Assembly (NCBI GenBank): GCA_031296915.1
Contig: JAVDPC010000005.1
Span: 207,850 to 271,849, forward strand
DNA: 64,000 bases
Direction: 5' to 3'
Source: Cerasicoccus frondis
GTDB lineage: Bacteria > Verrucomicrobiota > Verrucomicrobiia > Opitutales > Cerasicoccaceae
Below the pieces are notes generated by a model that was not told the DNA's origin, did not search any database, and was given only the letters and a program-made list of their open reading frames with translations. Of this stretch, positions 1 to 8,818 are shown in pieces (the first letter of the stretch is position 1; every line of letters starts with the position of its first letter). The position numbers and the translations under genes are program-made.

Positions 1-745
1 ACCCGAAGCGTTCAGGATAGGAACCGATCCACTCCAGCGCGCGAACATTGCCAGCGGCGTCAGCAGTAATCTGCTCGCCATCCCAATATTGACCGCCAAA
101 CCAGTAGCACCAGGCGTCCTGCCACCAACCGGGATCGGATGGCAGATGCCCGAGGACTTCGATTTCTCCGCGCTCATTGTAGCGGGTCAACTGGTCGTTG
201 AAGGCTTCGAGCTCCGCAATGGTCACTGGCGGTTTTTCTGGATCAAGTCCGGCTTCGCGGAACAGCTGCTTGTTCCAATGCAGAGCCGTGTTCCCTGGCG
301 TAGTAGGCAGCCCCCAGATCCACCCATGCAGCGTGTGCAAGTCCCACACGACGGGCAGGTAATCCGCCTCCTCGACACCATAAAGCTCCGCGTAGCGATT
401 AAGCGGCGTCAATGCGCCATTCTCGGCAAACACTGGCACATCGGCGGAGCGAATGCCCGCCACATCGGGCGGGTTCCCACTGGCGGTCGCGAGCAGCAGT
501 TTACGCTCCATCTGGCTGACCGAGAGGAAATTGACATAGATGCGGTCCTGAGAGGCGTTAAACTCATCGACCAGCAATTGCATGGCGTCGCGTTCGAAGC
601 CGCTCCACACTTCCCAGTATTCGATCCGGATGCGGCCGTCCTGCTGCGCCTCGTCAACACACCCGCCCAAGAAAAGCGCTGCAATCAGTAAGGCTGAAAG
701 AAGCAGGCAATGGGGCAAACTGGCGACGGCGTTACGCCCGGTCAT
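1..745 (-). CDS. Sugar ABC transporter solute-binding lipoprotein (partial, C-terminus off the left edge)
   Basis: The frame is open from an ATG at 745 to the window edge, giving the first 248 residues. A hydrophobic signal peptide ends in the lipobox LGGC, so the protein should be a lipoprotein. The mature part begins RIRIEYWEVWSGFERDAMQ and contains SGNPPDVAGI and a Trp-rich stretch (DPGWWQDAWCYWFGGQYWDG), typical of family-1 carbohydrate-binding proteins that deliver sugars to an ABC importer. The permease genes would lie beyond the left edge. It lies downstream of the 855-3396 genes on the same strand. A weak copy of the window's shared promoter element sits 83 bp upstream. The family call is firm, the substrate unknown. 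Confidence 0.88.
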   Translation of the reverse strand, partial: MTGRNAVASLPHCLLLSALLIAALFLGGCVDEAQQDGRIRIEYWEVWSGFERDAMQLLVDEFNASQDRIYVNFLSVSQMERKLLLATASGNPPDVAGIRSADVPVFAENGALTPLNRYAELYGVEEADYLPVVWDLHTLHGWIWGLPTTPGNTALHWNKQLFREAGLDPEKPPVTIAELEAFNDQLTRYNERGEIEVLGHLPSDPGWWQDAWCYWFGGQYWDGEQITADAAGNVRALEWIGSYPERFG

Positions 746-827
746 GCCACGGAATTCAAACGGCCCAACCTACAGAAAGCAAGCGAGGTTTATGACAATG
801 TGGCTGTACAATAAAATCCTATCCGCC

Positions 828-841
828 ATCAACATTATCAA
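828..841 (-). promoter_or_regulatory. Weak copy of the TGWATAATGTTNCA element
   Basis: On the minus strand it reads TTGATAATGTTGAT, sharing the 8-bp core ATAATGTT with the stronger copies near the sulfatases but not the TG..CA ends. It is 83 bp upstream of the solute-binding lipoprotein and points in its direction of transcription. Core match only. Confidence 0.3.
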
Positions 842-854
842 TTCCCAGCACTCC

Positions 855-1631
855 CTATCCTGGCGCCAAAATCTGTTCACGGAGCCAGTGATGATTCCGC
901 TCAAGGCGCTCCCAGCTTGCCTCGCCTTCTTTACAGAATTCCACAGCAACGCTGTGCGCATAGCCAGTGGCCGCCAGATGCTGAAGCAGCGCCGCGTAGT
1001 CGACTCCGCAATCACCAAGGTCTCCATGCGGATGGTCGCCAAGGTGTGGATTCAGGTGAACCTGACGCACGCTGGGTTTGATCGCCTCGTAATCACCAAT
1101 GATCTCGCCGCCCTTGAAAGCCTGGTAGGTGAAAAGAAGGTTTTCTGCGCCCACGCACTTCCTTAACCGCAAACAGGCAGCAGGCGTATCGGCCAGCGTC
1201 TTTTCGTGCGTTTCGACTGAAAAAATAAGGTCCGGCGCGCGCGCTGTGATGGTCTGCAGCGACTGCACCGCAGTGGCCCACTGCGCTTCGGTGGCCGCAT
1301 GACTACCGATTCCCGTTGGGCCTGAGTCGGTGAAGGTGCGCACCATCCGCGCACCTAATCGGCATGCAATGTGGGTGAATCGCTCGGCGATGTCCATGGA
1401 CTCGCGCCAAAGCTTCTCGTCCTGCGTGAACCAAAAATAGGGCGCGACGCCGGCAATTTCGACGCCATGATCCACCGCACAATCGCGAATCGTGTCGAGC
1501 TCGGCGTCGGACTTGTCCTCCACCTGCTTGCCGATGATTTCGATTTCCTCAAAGCCAATGCGCGCGGCATGCGGGATGACCGCGCACACGTCGAGGTTAC
1601 GGTAGGCGATGGTGCAAAGGCCGATTTTCAT
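855..1631 (-). CDS. Sugar phosphate isomerase/epimerase (xylose isomerase-like TIM barrel)
   Basis: 258 residues starting MKIGLCTIAYRNLDVCAV, the usual opening of the AP-endonuclease-2/xylose-isomerase-like TIM-barrel family. Expected metal ligands are visible: the Glu of IFSVETHEK, the Asp/His in QVHLNPHLGDHPHGDLGDCG and the late Glu of VAVEFCKEG. These proteins interconvert keto sugars or sugar acids in the cytoplasm. The start is 8 bp from the stop of the epimerase gene, so the two are probably co-transcribed. The substrate cannot be read from the sequence. Confidence 0.85.
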   Translation of the reverse strand: MKIGLCTIAYRNLDVCAVIPHAARIGFEEIEIIGKQVEDKSDAELDTIRDCAVDHGVEIAGVAPYFWFTQDEKLWRESMDIAERFTHIACRLGARMVRTFTDSGPTGIGSHAATEAQWATAVQSLQTITARAPDLIFSVETHEKTLADTPAACLRLRKCVGAENLLFTYQAFKGGEIIGDYEAIKPSVRQVHLNPHLGDHPHGDLGDCGVDYAALLQHLAATGYAHSVAVEFCKEGEASWERLERNHHWLREQILAPG

Positions 1632-1639
1632 ACCACAGG

Positions 1640-2392
1640 TTAAGCGCCCGCGTGGGACGGCCCAGGCAGTTGGTCAAAGTCATAGCGTGGCGTCCAGCCG
1701 AGCCGGTCGATGGTGTGCTGGGAGCCCCAGAGCTCATGCGCTTCGTGCGTGCTCATCACCGGGAAAACGTCGAGCGCAGCGTCTTCACGCTCCAACGCGA
1801 GACGGGCAACTTCCCCGACATCGCGACGATCACAGTCCAGCGGCGCGCGCTCCCCGATTTTCCGTCCGTATTTGTCGAGCATCGCGTCCGCATCCACGAT
1901 GTAGCCAATGCGCAAAATGGAAATTGCCATGCCATGCTCACGGGCAAACTGCTGCCCCAAAGCTTCCTGACAAACCTTCGTGGCCCCATACAGACCACGC
2001 GCCGTATCCTGAGGAATGGTGCGCACCCACTGGCGATAATCGGTCGGCGGAATCACGCCCGTTGTCGATAAAATGACCACACGCCGAATCCCCTGCTCCA
2101 CTGCGACATGCAACACATTGGCCGTGCCGGTGACGTTGATCTCAAAGCATAAGTCCGGCGTCTCGTAGGCATTGGGGCTACGCGGCGCCATGTGATTGAT
2201 AATGATGCCGTCAACGCCATCCACAGCACGACGCACATCATTGAGATCCGACACGTCGCCTTTCAGGCATTCGTAGGGGGGCAGGTTCAGATCGAAGACG
2301 TCCATCAACCGCAGCTCATGCCCCGCCGCCACGATGGGTTCAATCATGCCACGGCTCAAGAAACCGCCGCCTCCGGTGATTAAAATCTTCAT
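1640..2392 (-). CDS. NAD(P)-dependent epimerase/dehydratase (extended SDR)
   Basis: 250 residues. The N-terminus MKILITGGGGFLSRGMIEP carries the GxxGxxG-type Rossmann motif, and YGATKVCQE holds the catalytic YxxxK. It should oxidise, reduce or epimerise a sugar-type substrate with NAD(P). Its ATG overlaps the stop of the upstream serine hydrolase gene (ATGA), indicating translational coupling. With the downstream isomerase it forms a three-gene sugar operon. Confidence 0.87.
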   Translation of the reverse strand: MKILITGGGGFLSRGMIEPIVAAGHELRLMDVFDLNLPPYECLKGDVSDLNDVRRAVDGVDGIIINHMAPRSPNAYETPDLCFEINVTGTANVLHVAVEQGIRRVVILSTTGVIPPTDYRQWVRTIPQDTARGLYGATKVCQEALGQQFAREHGMAISILRIGYIVDADAMLDKYGRKIGERAPLDCDRRDVGEVARLALEREDAALDVFPVMSTHEAHELWGSQHTIDRLGWTPRYDFDQLPGPSHAGA

Positions 2393-3396
2393 AGCGCCTC
2401 CTTCAGCCGCTGGATGACCAGATCGTAGTTGGCCATGTTGATAACGCCGTCATCGCCCATGCGAACAATGATCGCGTCGCACTCGGGCACAACGAGGCAG
2501 ATTTGGTTCAAGTTGCCCTGTGCGGCGAATACCCGCTCGGACCCCGCAGGCCAGAGACGCTGACCGTTCAACTTGACGCCATTCACCCAATTGTGCAGCC
2601 CATAAGCGCCGGGCAGCCAGGCGCGATACCAGCCATCCTGCGCGTCCCACGGGGGGACCGCCGTGAGCTTTTGCGAGCTGGTCGCCTCCTCAATCCAGGA
2701 GCGGCTAACAAGCTGTTCGCCATCCCACTCGCCCCGCTGAAGCAATAGGCGGCCAACCAGCAGCAGGTTACGTGGACTCAAATGAACACCAGCCTGCAAA
2801 GCGCCGCTGCCGCCGTTGTTTTTCCCATCGGGGGTATCCAATGCGCCCCAGCGAAAGTAATCGTAGTCAATGCCGACTTTCTCGCCTATTCTTTGACGAA
2901 ACAGATCCCCCATCGGCAAACCGCAGGCGCGCTTAACCGCCAGCGCAAGCCACTCTGATTCCGGCGAATAGTGCAAGCAGCGCCCCATGGGAAAACGCGG
3001 CTCAACCACGTCAAACGGATTGAGCGGCGAGCTCGGATCAGCTTTGCTGGCCCTCGTCTGGATGCCCGATGTAAACGTGAGCAAATGCCTCAGCGTGACA
3101 GTCGGGTAATGCGTTTCGAGCTCAGGCAGCCAGCGTATCGCCGGCGCATCGATGTCCAGCTTGCCCGCATCCACCATCAGCCCAACACAAAGCGAAGTGA
3201 AGGATTTCGTGCACGACCAGGCATTGTAGACACGATCAGTCGCCACGCCTTCCCAACGGATTTCGCCTGCTTGCCACAGGAGTGCTGAGTCAGCGCCATT
3301 GCCCAGCGAGATTGCGCGCAGCACGGCCATGACTGCGGCTGCATCACACTGGCCGATCACGTTAGGCGTTGAGGCTGTAGATTCCGAAAAAAGCAT
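2389..3396 (-). CDS. Serine hydrolase of the class C beta-lactamase family
   Basis: 335 residues from the ATG at 3396; the longer frame to 3459 would need a TTG start. The catalytic SxxK is intact as SCTK in YNAWSCTKSF. A tyrosine motif (YSPES) and the fold's leucine-rich helices follow. Members hydrolyse esters or peptides, and cluster context suggests an esterase acting with sugar enzymes. No signal peptide is evident from this start, so it is probably cytoplasmic. First gene of the 3396-855 operon, with a 4-bp overlap to the epimerase. Confidence 0.82.
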   Translation of the reverse strand: MLFSESTASTPNVIGQCDAAAVMAVLRAISLGNGADSALLWQAGEIRWEGVATDRVYNAWSCTKSFTSLCVGLMVDAGKLDIDAPAIRWLPELETHYPTVTLRHLLTFTSGIQTRASKADPSSPLNPFDVVEPRFPMGRCLHYSPESEWLALAVKRACGLPMGDLFRQRIGEKVGIDYDYFRWGALDTPDGKNNGGSGALQAGVHLSPRNLLLVGRLLLQRGEWDGEQLVSRSWIEEATSSQKLTAVPPWDAQDGWYRAWLPGAYGLHNWVNGVKLNGQRLWPAGSERVFAAQGNLNQICLVVPECDAIIVRMGDDGVINMANYDLVIQRLKEAL

Positions 3397-3543
3397 AATC
3401 AAAGGATGTATCCCCACTTGGGGACCTTTAAAAGTTGCCCCAACATGGACTTCGGTCAAGCGAAAACATCACGCGTTAGGTAGTGCTGAATTCATTTCAA
3501 AACTCCATTGACGCGCCCGGATTTGCTCAAAAAGTGATAGGCC

Positions 3544-4236
3544 ATGATTCAAAACGTACGCCAGTTTGCTTTGCTCACCCTGCTTGTCTGCTCATTCGGG
3601 GCGGGGCTCCTGAATGCGCGGACCTGGACACATCAGGATGGACGCACGTTTGAGGGGGATTTATTACGGGTCGAAGGCGATGTCGCCGTAATTCAACGGG
3701 ACTTAGACCAGCAGGTGTTCCGCGTGAAGATGGAAGTTCTCTCGTCAGAGGATCAGGACTATATAGAGAACTCTGCTACATCGCACTTCTTCGCAGACTT
3801 TGTAAAATCCGATCTGCCCTTTCTGCTCTTAATCGCACTATTAATTCCTCTGGAATTAGCATTAGTGTATTACGCGGGCAAGCTGTTCAGGCTGGATTCC
3901 TGGACTTTCGGACGCTCTGTCCTATGGCAAATATATTACGCATTCATTAATGTGGTGGGCAACGTTTTGGGAGGAATCTGCTTCTTCATTTACGCTTCAA
4001 TTGAGCAGGCGAATGGGACATCAATCGATTCGCTACTTCAAAATGCCTATCACCCATTCTTCATCTTTTTATCGATTATTATCTACCTTATCAGCCTCTA
4101 CCTTAATGCGATCTTCCTGAGGATTGGGATGATCCGCACCTTTTTCTTTATCCTTTGCTGTAGCTTGATAGTTGGGCTCGGATTCGCAGCTTTAGTGGTC
4201 ATCAGCTTGCTAGCCGTCATGATTGCTGGGGGGTGA
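3544..4236 (+). CDS. SHD1-domain membrane protein
   Basis: 230 residues. A signal-like N-terminus (about residues 1-25) is followed by an SHD1 module, ARTWTHQDGRTFEGDLL to LSSEDQDYI (about 26-75). Four hydrophobic segments fill the rest (about 95-120, 128-155, 165-190, 198-228). SHD1 is a small beta domain common in Planctomycetes and Verrucomicrobia and of unknown bacterial role. The neighbour at 4320 has the same architecture, including a matching LYYAGKLF/LVYLVGKFF segment, so the two are tandem duplicates. No function can be assigned. Confidence 0.8.
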   Translation: MIQNVRQFALLTLLVCSFGAGLLNARTWTHQDGRTFEGDLLRVEGDVAVIQRDLDQQVFRVKMEVLSSEDQDYIENSATSHFFADFVKSDLPFLLLIALLIPLELALVYYAGKLFRLDSWTFGRSVLWQIYYAFINVVGNVLGGICFFIYASIEQANGTSIDSLLQNAYHPFFIFLSIIIYLISLYLNAIFLRIGMIRTFFFILCCSLIVGLGFAALVVISLLAVMIAGG

Positions 4237-4319
4237 TATCTCAAACTTTGAATTCTAATACCGCAACCTGAGCCAAATCGCCATTGACCTGGTTGCATTG
4301 TGCTGAATGGTGATTGCCC

Positions 4320-5252
4320 ATGATTTCGCCGCTTGTCCGCATCTGGATTCTGTGCCTCGCGCTGAGCTTGACCCTCGGCGCGCTGGATGCCCGCACGTGG
4401 ACGAATCAGGATGGGCGCACGTTTGAGGGGGAGTTCGTCCGCATCAACGGAGAGAACGTGACGATCCTTCGGTATGCCGACAACCGCGAGTTTACCATTT
4501 CCACCACGATCCTCTCCGAGGCAGACCAGGAATTTCTGCGTGAAAAAACGGCGCCAAAGCCATCCGTAAACCCCTTCGCTGATTTCAAGGACTTTGAAAC
4601 AGAACGAACCGAACAAAGCGCGGACCCAGCGACCGATGCCCAACTCTCCGATGATCCACAGGAGCGCCTGGCGCGCATTCAGGAAGCGCTCCGCTCGCTG
4701 ACTGATAATAATTCCGAGGATGCCGAGTATTATGCTGACGAACTGAAAAAACAGTTTTCCGGAGAAAATGTTGATCTGCTCATCGAGCGCACTCGCAAAT
4801 TCGCACTCCTGGGCTTGATCGCCGTAGCCATTTTCATCCTGTGGGATGTGCTGCTCGTTTACCTGGTGGGTAAATTCTTTGACATCGCCCGCTGGTCAGT
4901 GTTTCGGTCAATCATTTGGCAAATGCTGCATTGGCTGCTGACGCTATTGCTGATCTCGGGCGTCACTTTCGCATGCGCCGCCCTGCTGCCTTATCTCGGC
5001 GTGACATGGGACCCAGAAGATCTGCCAACATTAGCGCAGACAAATCCCAAGGCGCCCCTGCTCTTCCTGAGCCTGTACTTACTGGGATTTACCGTGGCGC
5101 TAAAAATCCACTCCATATTCCTGAAGCTGCCCGTTTGGAAGACCATGCTTTTCCTGGTCGCAGCCATGTTTGGAGTGACCCTGGCGTGGGTGCTGACCGT
5201 CGCCATCTTCGTGGGCATATTCCTGGTCTTTGGTCCCACAGGCCTCGTGTGA
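4320..5252 (+). CDS. SHD1-domain membrane protein (paralogue of 3544)
   Basis: 310 residues from the ATG at 4320; an in-frame TTG two codons earlier is less likely. It has a signal peptide, an SHD1 module (ARTWTNQDGRTFEGEFV to LSEADQEFL, about residues 25-75), a charged acidic linker of about 80 residues absent from its neighbour, then four membrane segments. The linker may be a cytoplasmic or periplasmic stalk. It follows the 3544 gene by about 80 bp on the same strand. Function unknown. Confidence 0.8.
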   Translation: MISPLVRIWILCLALSLTLGALDARTWTNQDGRTFEGEFVRINGENVTILRYADNREFTISTTILSEADQEFLREKTAPKPSVNPFADFKDFETERTEQSADPATDAQLSDDPQERLARIQEALRSLTDNNSEDAEYYADELKKQFSGENVDLLIERTRKFALLGLIAVAIFILWDVLLVYLVGKFFDIARWSVFRSIIWQMLHWLLTLLLISGVTFACAALLPYLGVTWDPEDLPTLAQTNPKAPLLFLSLYLLGFTVALKIHSIFLKLPVWKTMLFLVAAMFGVTLAWVLTVAIFVGIFLVFGPTGLV

Positions 5253-5320
5253 AAAATATTCATCATCCTCATCAATCTCACCGATGATCCTGCGACAATG
5301 GGAACCTCACGGGACGTTAC

Positions 5321-5349
5321 TTGACTGTAACTTACACGTGTGGGATAAC
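5321..5349 (+). promoter_or_regulatory. Candidate sigma-70-type promoter of tkt
   Basis: TTGACT at 5321-5326 and GATAAC at 5344-5349 are 17 bp apart, 47 bp before the transketolase ATG. The -35 is a strong match and the -10 a partial one (4 of 6). Confidence 0.5.
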
Positions 5350-5395
5350 TTTTTCTTTCCATCGGCTCAGAAACCGATAAACCCCTATTCCTACC

Positions 5396-7393
5396 ATGTC
5401 ACTCAATACAGAAGCTCTATCCCGCGCCGCAACCGAAGCGCGCGGTCTTTCCATGGACGCCGTTGCTGCCGCTAATTCCGGCCACCTGGGCCTGCCACTC
5501 GGCGCAACCGAAGTTGGCGCTGTGCTGTTCGGCTCCGCGCTGCAATGCAATCCCAAGGAACCGAAGTGGATCAACCGCGACCGCTTCATCCTCTCCGCCG
5601 GCCACGGCTCGATGTTCCTCTATTCCTGGCTGCACCTGTCCGGCTACGCTGTTTCCAAGGAGGACGTCGCTAATTTCCGCCAGTTGCACAGCATTACGCC
5701 CGGTCACCCGGAGTTCGGTGAAACTGACGGGGTCGAGTGCACCACCGGCCCACTTGGCCAGGGTGTCGGCAACGCCGTGGGCTATGCGGTGTCCGCCAAA
5801 ATGCAGCAAGCGCTCTTTAACACCGCCGATGCGCCGATCCTCGATTACCACATCGTCTGCCTCGCGGGCGACGGCTGCCTCCAGGAAGGCGTTTCCTGCG
5901 AAGCCAGCGCCTACGCCGGTCGCTTCGGCCTCGATAACCTGATCCTGTTCTACGACAGCAACGACGTCACCCTCGACGCCATGGCCGACAAAACTCAGAA
6001 CGAGGACACCGCCATGCGCTACGAGTCCTACGGCTGGGACGTCGTCACGCTCACCGACGGCAACGACATTGCCGCCATCGCCGCCGCCTACGAGAAGGCC
6101 AAGGCTGACGACAACGGCAAGCCGAAGATGATCATCCTGAAGACCGAAATCGGTCGTGGCATCCCCGAAGTCGCCGGCACGCAAAAGGCCCACGGCGAAG
6201 CTGGCGTGAAGTTCATCGACGCCGCCCGCGCCGCCCTCGGCCTGCCGGAAGAAAAGTTCTTCGTGTCCGAGGACACCAAGGCCTACTTTGCCTCCCTCAC
6301 CGCTGAGCGCGAAGCTGCTTACGCAGACTGGAAGAGCAAGTTTGCCGCTTGGGAATCCGCCAATCCCGAAAAGGCTGCGCTCCTCGCCAAGGGCCTCTGC
6401 CACGAGCACCTCACTGCCGAGGAACTGCTCGCGAAGATTCCCGCGCTCGGCGACGAAAAGCCAGCCGCAACCCGCGCCACTGGCGGCAAGATTCTCAACG
6501 AAATCGCCAAGCACAGCCCGCTCGTTATTTCTGGCTCCGCCGACCTCCACGGCTCAACGAAGAACTACATCGACGGCGCAGGCGACTTCGACACCGACAA
6601 CTTTGCTGGCCGCAATTTCCACTTCGGCATTCGCGAGCACGGCATGGGCGCCATCATGAACGGCATCGCCTACGACGGCGTGTTCAAGGTGTCTGGCGCA
6701 ACCTTCTTCACCTTCTCCGACTACATGCGCCCGAGCGTTCGCCTCGCAGCGCTGGCCAAGCTGCCCTGCGTTTACATCTGGACGCACGACAGCGTGGGCG
6801 TCGGCGAAGACGGCCCAACTCACGAGCCCGTGGAAACCCTGACCGCAGTCCGCGCCATTCCGAACCTCGACGTGCTCCGCCCCGCCGATGGTGAGGAAAC
6901 CGCCGCTGCCTGGGCGCACGCCATCGAGCGCGACGACGGTCCGACGGCCCTCATCCTGTCCCGCCAAAACCTGCCGGGCATGGGCGAGCTGAGCATCGAA
7001 GAGCGCCGCCAAGGCACGCTCAAGGGCGCCTACGTCGCCAAGAAGGAAACCGGCGAGCTCGACACGATCCTCATCGGCACTGGCTCCGAAGTGCAGCACT
7101 GCATCGCCGCCGCCAAGGAGCTCGGTGACGGCGTCCGCGTCGTTTCCATGCCGTCGATGAACCTCTTCGACGCCCAAAGCGACGAATACAAGGAGTCCAT
7201 CCTACCCTCGTCCTGCCAGAAGCGCGTTTCGATCGAAGCCGGCATCACCATGCCATGGCACAAATACGTCTGCTCCAGCAAGGGCAAGATCCTCGGCATC
7301 GACCGCTTCGGCATCTCCGCCCCCGGCGACACCGTGATGAAGGAACTCGGCATGACCGCCGAAGACGTCATCGCCGCCGCGAAGTCCTTATAA
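5396..7393 (+). CDS. tkt: Transketolase
   Basis: 665 residues, full length for the family. It transfers two-carbon ketol units between sugar phosphates in the pentose phosphate pathway, using thiamine diphosphate and Mg2+. Motifs in order: [11 protein letters not shown] with the substrate-binding His, [20 protein letters not shown], the ThDP motif starting GDGCLQEG (about residues 157-164), [17 protein letters not shown] and a C-terminal domain ending [11 protein letters not shown]. It stands alone with its own promoter, and a clear terminator lies about 60 bp after the stop. Strong G/C-ending codon bias suggests high expression. Confidence 0.97.
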   Translation: MSLNTEALSRAATEARGLSMDAVAAANSGHLGLPLGATEVGAVLFGSALQCNPKEPKWINRDRFILSAGHGSMFLYSWLHLSGYAVSKEDVANFRQLHSITPGHPEFGETDGVECTTGPLGQGVGNAVGYAVSAKMQQALFNTADAPILDYHIVCLAGDGCLQEGVSCEASAYAGRFGLDNLILFYDSNDVTLDAMADKTQNEDTAMRYESYGWDVVTLTDGNDIAAIAAAYEKAKADDNGKPKMIILKTEIGRGIPEVAGTQKAHGEAGVKFIDAARAALGLPEEKFFVSEDTKAYFASLTAEREAAYADWKSKFAAWESANPEKAALLAKGLCHEHLTAEELLAKIPALGDEKPAATRATGGKILNEIAKHSPLVISGSADLHGSTKNYIDGAGDFDTDNFAGRNFHFGIREHGMGAIMNGIAYDGVFKVSGATFFTFSDYMRPSVRLAALAKLPCVYIWTHDSVGVGEDGPTHEPVETLTAVRAIPNLDVLRPADGEETAAAWAHAIERDDGPTALILSRQNLPGMGELSIEERRQGTLKGAYVAKKETGELDTILIGTGSEVQHCIAAAKELGDGVRVVSMPSMNLFDAQSDEYKESILPSSCQKRVSIEAGITMPWHKYVCSSKGKILGIDRFGISAPGDTVMKELGMTAEDVIAAAKSL

Positions 7394-7394
7394 G

Positions 7395-7455
7395 CCAGCA
7401 TCCTGCTGGACCCGAGAGTTTTCTCTGCAACACAAAGTAACTTTGCAATACAAAG
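7395..7455 (+). repeat. 3'-end repeat, family A: hairpin plus TTTGC palindrome
   Basis: CCAGCATCCTGCTGG (7395-7409) starts one base after the tkt stop and is followed by ACC. CTTTGCAATACAAAG (7441-7455) follows after a spacer. The order gene, hairpin, palindrome is the same as in the other family A copies at 32551, 43980, 46567, 46885 and 51374. Confidence 0.65.
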
Positions 7456-7485
7456 CCCCGTCAGTTCGCTGGCGGGGCTTTTTGC
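7452..7485 (+). terminator. Rho-independent terminator after tkt
   Basis: A 13-bp stem (7452-7464 with 7469-7481, one G-T pair) closes a TTCG tetraloop and runs straight into a T-tract. Textbook form. Confidence 0.93.
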
Positions 7486-7583
7486 TATGCTTAGACTTCG
7501 AAGTTATTAATAGCTCCTACCTGCTGAAAATCCTTGGATTTCGCGACATGCGATCGCTGATGTCCAACAGCAGTTTACGTGAG

Positions 7584-7895
7584 CTATGCGGCATAGACCG
7601 TTTCCTTGGTCTGTTCGACTTCGGCTTGAAACAGCGGGTTGCGAAACTGATTTTGTGTCATCAAGTCCACGGGGCGTTTAAGAATTTTCTCCAAGCGCAG
7701 CTTGAAGCCCATGAATTGCTCAAAAGCTCCCTCAAAACCTTCACGCTCAAACTCAACTGTTAGATCAATGTCCTGAACTTGCTCCAGTGGTTTTCTCAGC
7801 ACGGACCCAATCGCATGCAGTTGCTTCACGCGAAACAGTCGGCAAGCTTCGATAAACGCGAGATCGCTGAATATGCCTAAAGGTATGGATGACAT
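7584..7895 (-). CDS. MNT-type nucleotidyltransferase-domain protein
   Basis: 103 residues. HAIGSVLR followed by QDIDLTVEFE matches the GS...DxD pattern of minimal nucleotidyltransferases, the antitoxin half of many HEPN-MNT pairs. In that setting they transfer AMP to the HEPN toxin. No HEPN partner is seen on either side, so it is an orphan or a different small nucleotidyltransferase. The usual third acidic residue is not obvious. Confidence 0.6.
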   Translation of the reverse strand: MSSIPLGIFSDLAFIEACRLFRVKQLHAIGSVLRKPLEQVQDIDLTVEFEREGFEGAFEQFMGFKLRLEKILKRPVDLMTQNQFRNPLFQAEVEQTKETVYAA

Positions 7896-8010
7896 TTTTC
7901 ATCATTTGGCAGGTGATTCAATTTCACTGTTTATCGCCTCAGCGTCTTTGCGTCTTGAGCGAACAAAGTGAGCGGGCGTGAGATATATTGCGTATCTACT
8001 GAGCCTTTTA

Positions 8011-8742
8011 CTAACAAATGACTTCCATTGCTCGTTCGATGACTGTTAGTCCATCCGGCAAAGCTGGCAGTCCATTACGCCCAGTCCCATACAACCAGCA
8101 TCGCACGCCGACTTCGGCGCAGCGGGCCTGGACGGCGCGGGCGTTGCGGGGGTGGTGGATTAAGTCGAGGCGGCTGGAGCGCGTGTGCAGGAAGATCGGC
8201 GCGGAGCCTGCGGTAATGTAAGGCAGCACTTGGTGGACGCCGTATGGCTGCTCCAGCGCCAGGCAGAACGAGACGCCCAGCGGCTCGGCGTAAGTGGCCC
8301 ACTCGGCAATGATCGCGCCAGCGGAACTGCCGCCGACCACGACCCGCGTTGGGTCGAAGTTGTATTCGTTGGCGCGTTCTTTAAGCAGGTGCACCGCAGT
8401 CGTGGCGGCGCGAATGAGCTTTAAATATTCCTCCTGACCAGCGGTGCGCTTGGCGCCGATGTCGCGCAGCAACGGGTAGCCGACACTGGCGATTGCGAAG
8501 CCGTCGTTCAGCAAGTTAAGAAGCTCGTCGCGGTAAGGCATCCGCGCCTTGTTGCCGCTGAGAAAGGCGCCGCCGTGATACATGACAATGAGCGGCGTGG
8601 GCGCATCGCTTTGCGGCAACCAGAGGTCCAGCGTGCAGCGGGCAAAGGCGTCGTTGTAGCGCAAGTCCGCGTGTGTTGGCGCTGGCGATTCATTGCCCTT
8701 CGCGGTAACAGGGTTCACCAAGCTGGAGATGAAGCGCTTCAT
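8011..8742 (-). CDS. Alpha/beta hydrolase, BD-FAE-like esterase, no signal peptide
   Basis: 243 residues. HGGAF forms the oxyanion-hole motif and GGSSAGA the nucleophile elbow with the catalytic Ser. The C-terminal part has an LDLIHHP segment likely carrying the catalytic His. The neighbour at 8819 shares long aligned blocks (DLRYxDAxxRxTxDLWLPxSDxPTPL), so this is a tandem duplicate. This copy starts MKRFISSLVNPVTAKG, with no export signal. The substrate is unknown; relatives often remove acyl groups from sugars. Confidence 0.82.
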   Translation of the reverse strand: MKRFISSLVNPVTAKGNESPAPTHADLRYNDAFARCTLDLWLPQSDAPTPLIVMYHGGAFLSGNKARMPYRDELLNLLNDGFAIASVGYPLLRDIGAKRTAGQEEYLKLIRAATTAVHLLKERANEYNFDPTRVVVGGSSAGAIIAEWATYAEPLGVSFCLALEQPYGVHQVLPYITAGSAPIFLHTRSSRLDLIHHPRNARAVQARCAEVGVRCWLYGTGRNGLPALPDGLTVIERAMEVIC

Positions 8743-8818
8743 GTTCGCCGCATTTATCGCGGCTGAGCTTCAGCATTTCAAGAGCGACATCGGGAAGTTG
8801 TTGAACGACCGTTGCCGT

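Noticed and set aside
89-691. 200-residue plus-strand frame at the left edge
   Set aside because: It is antisense to the solute-binding lipoprotein, whose frame has a lipobox and family motifs.
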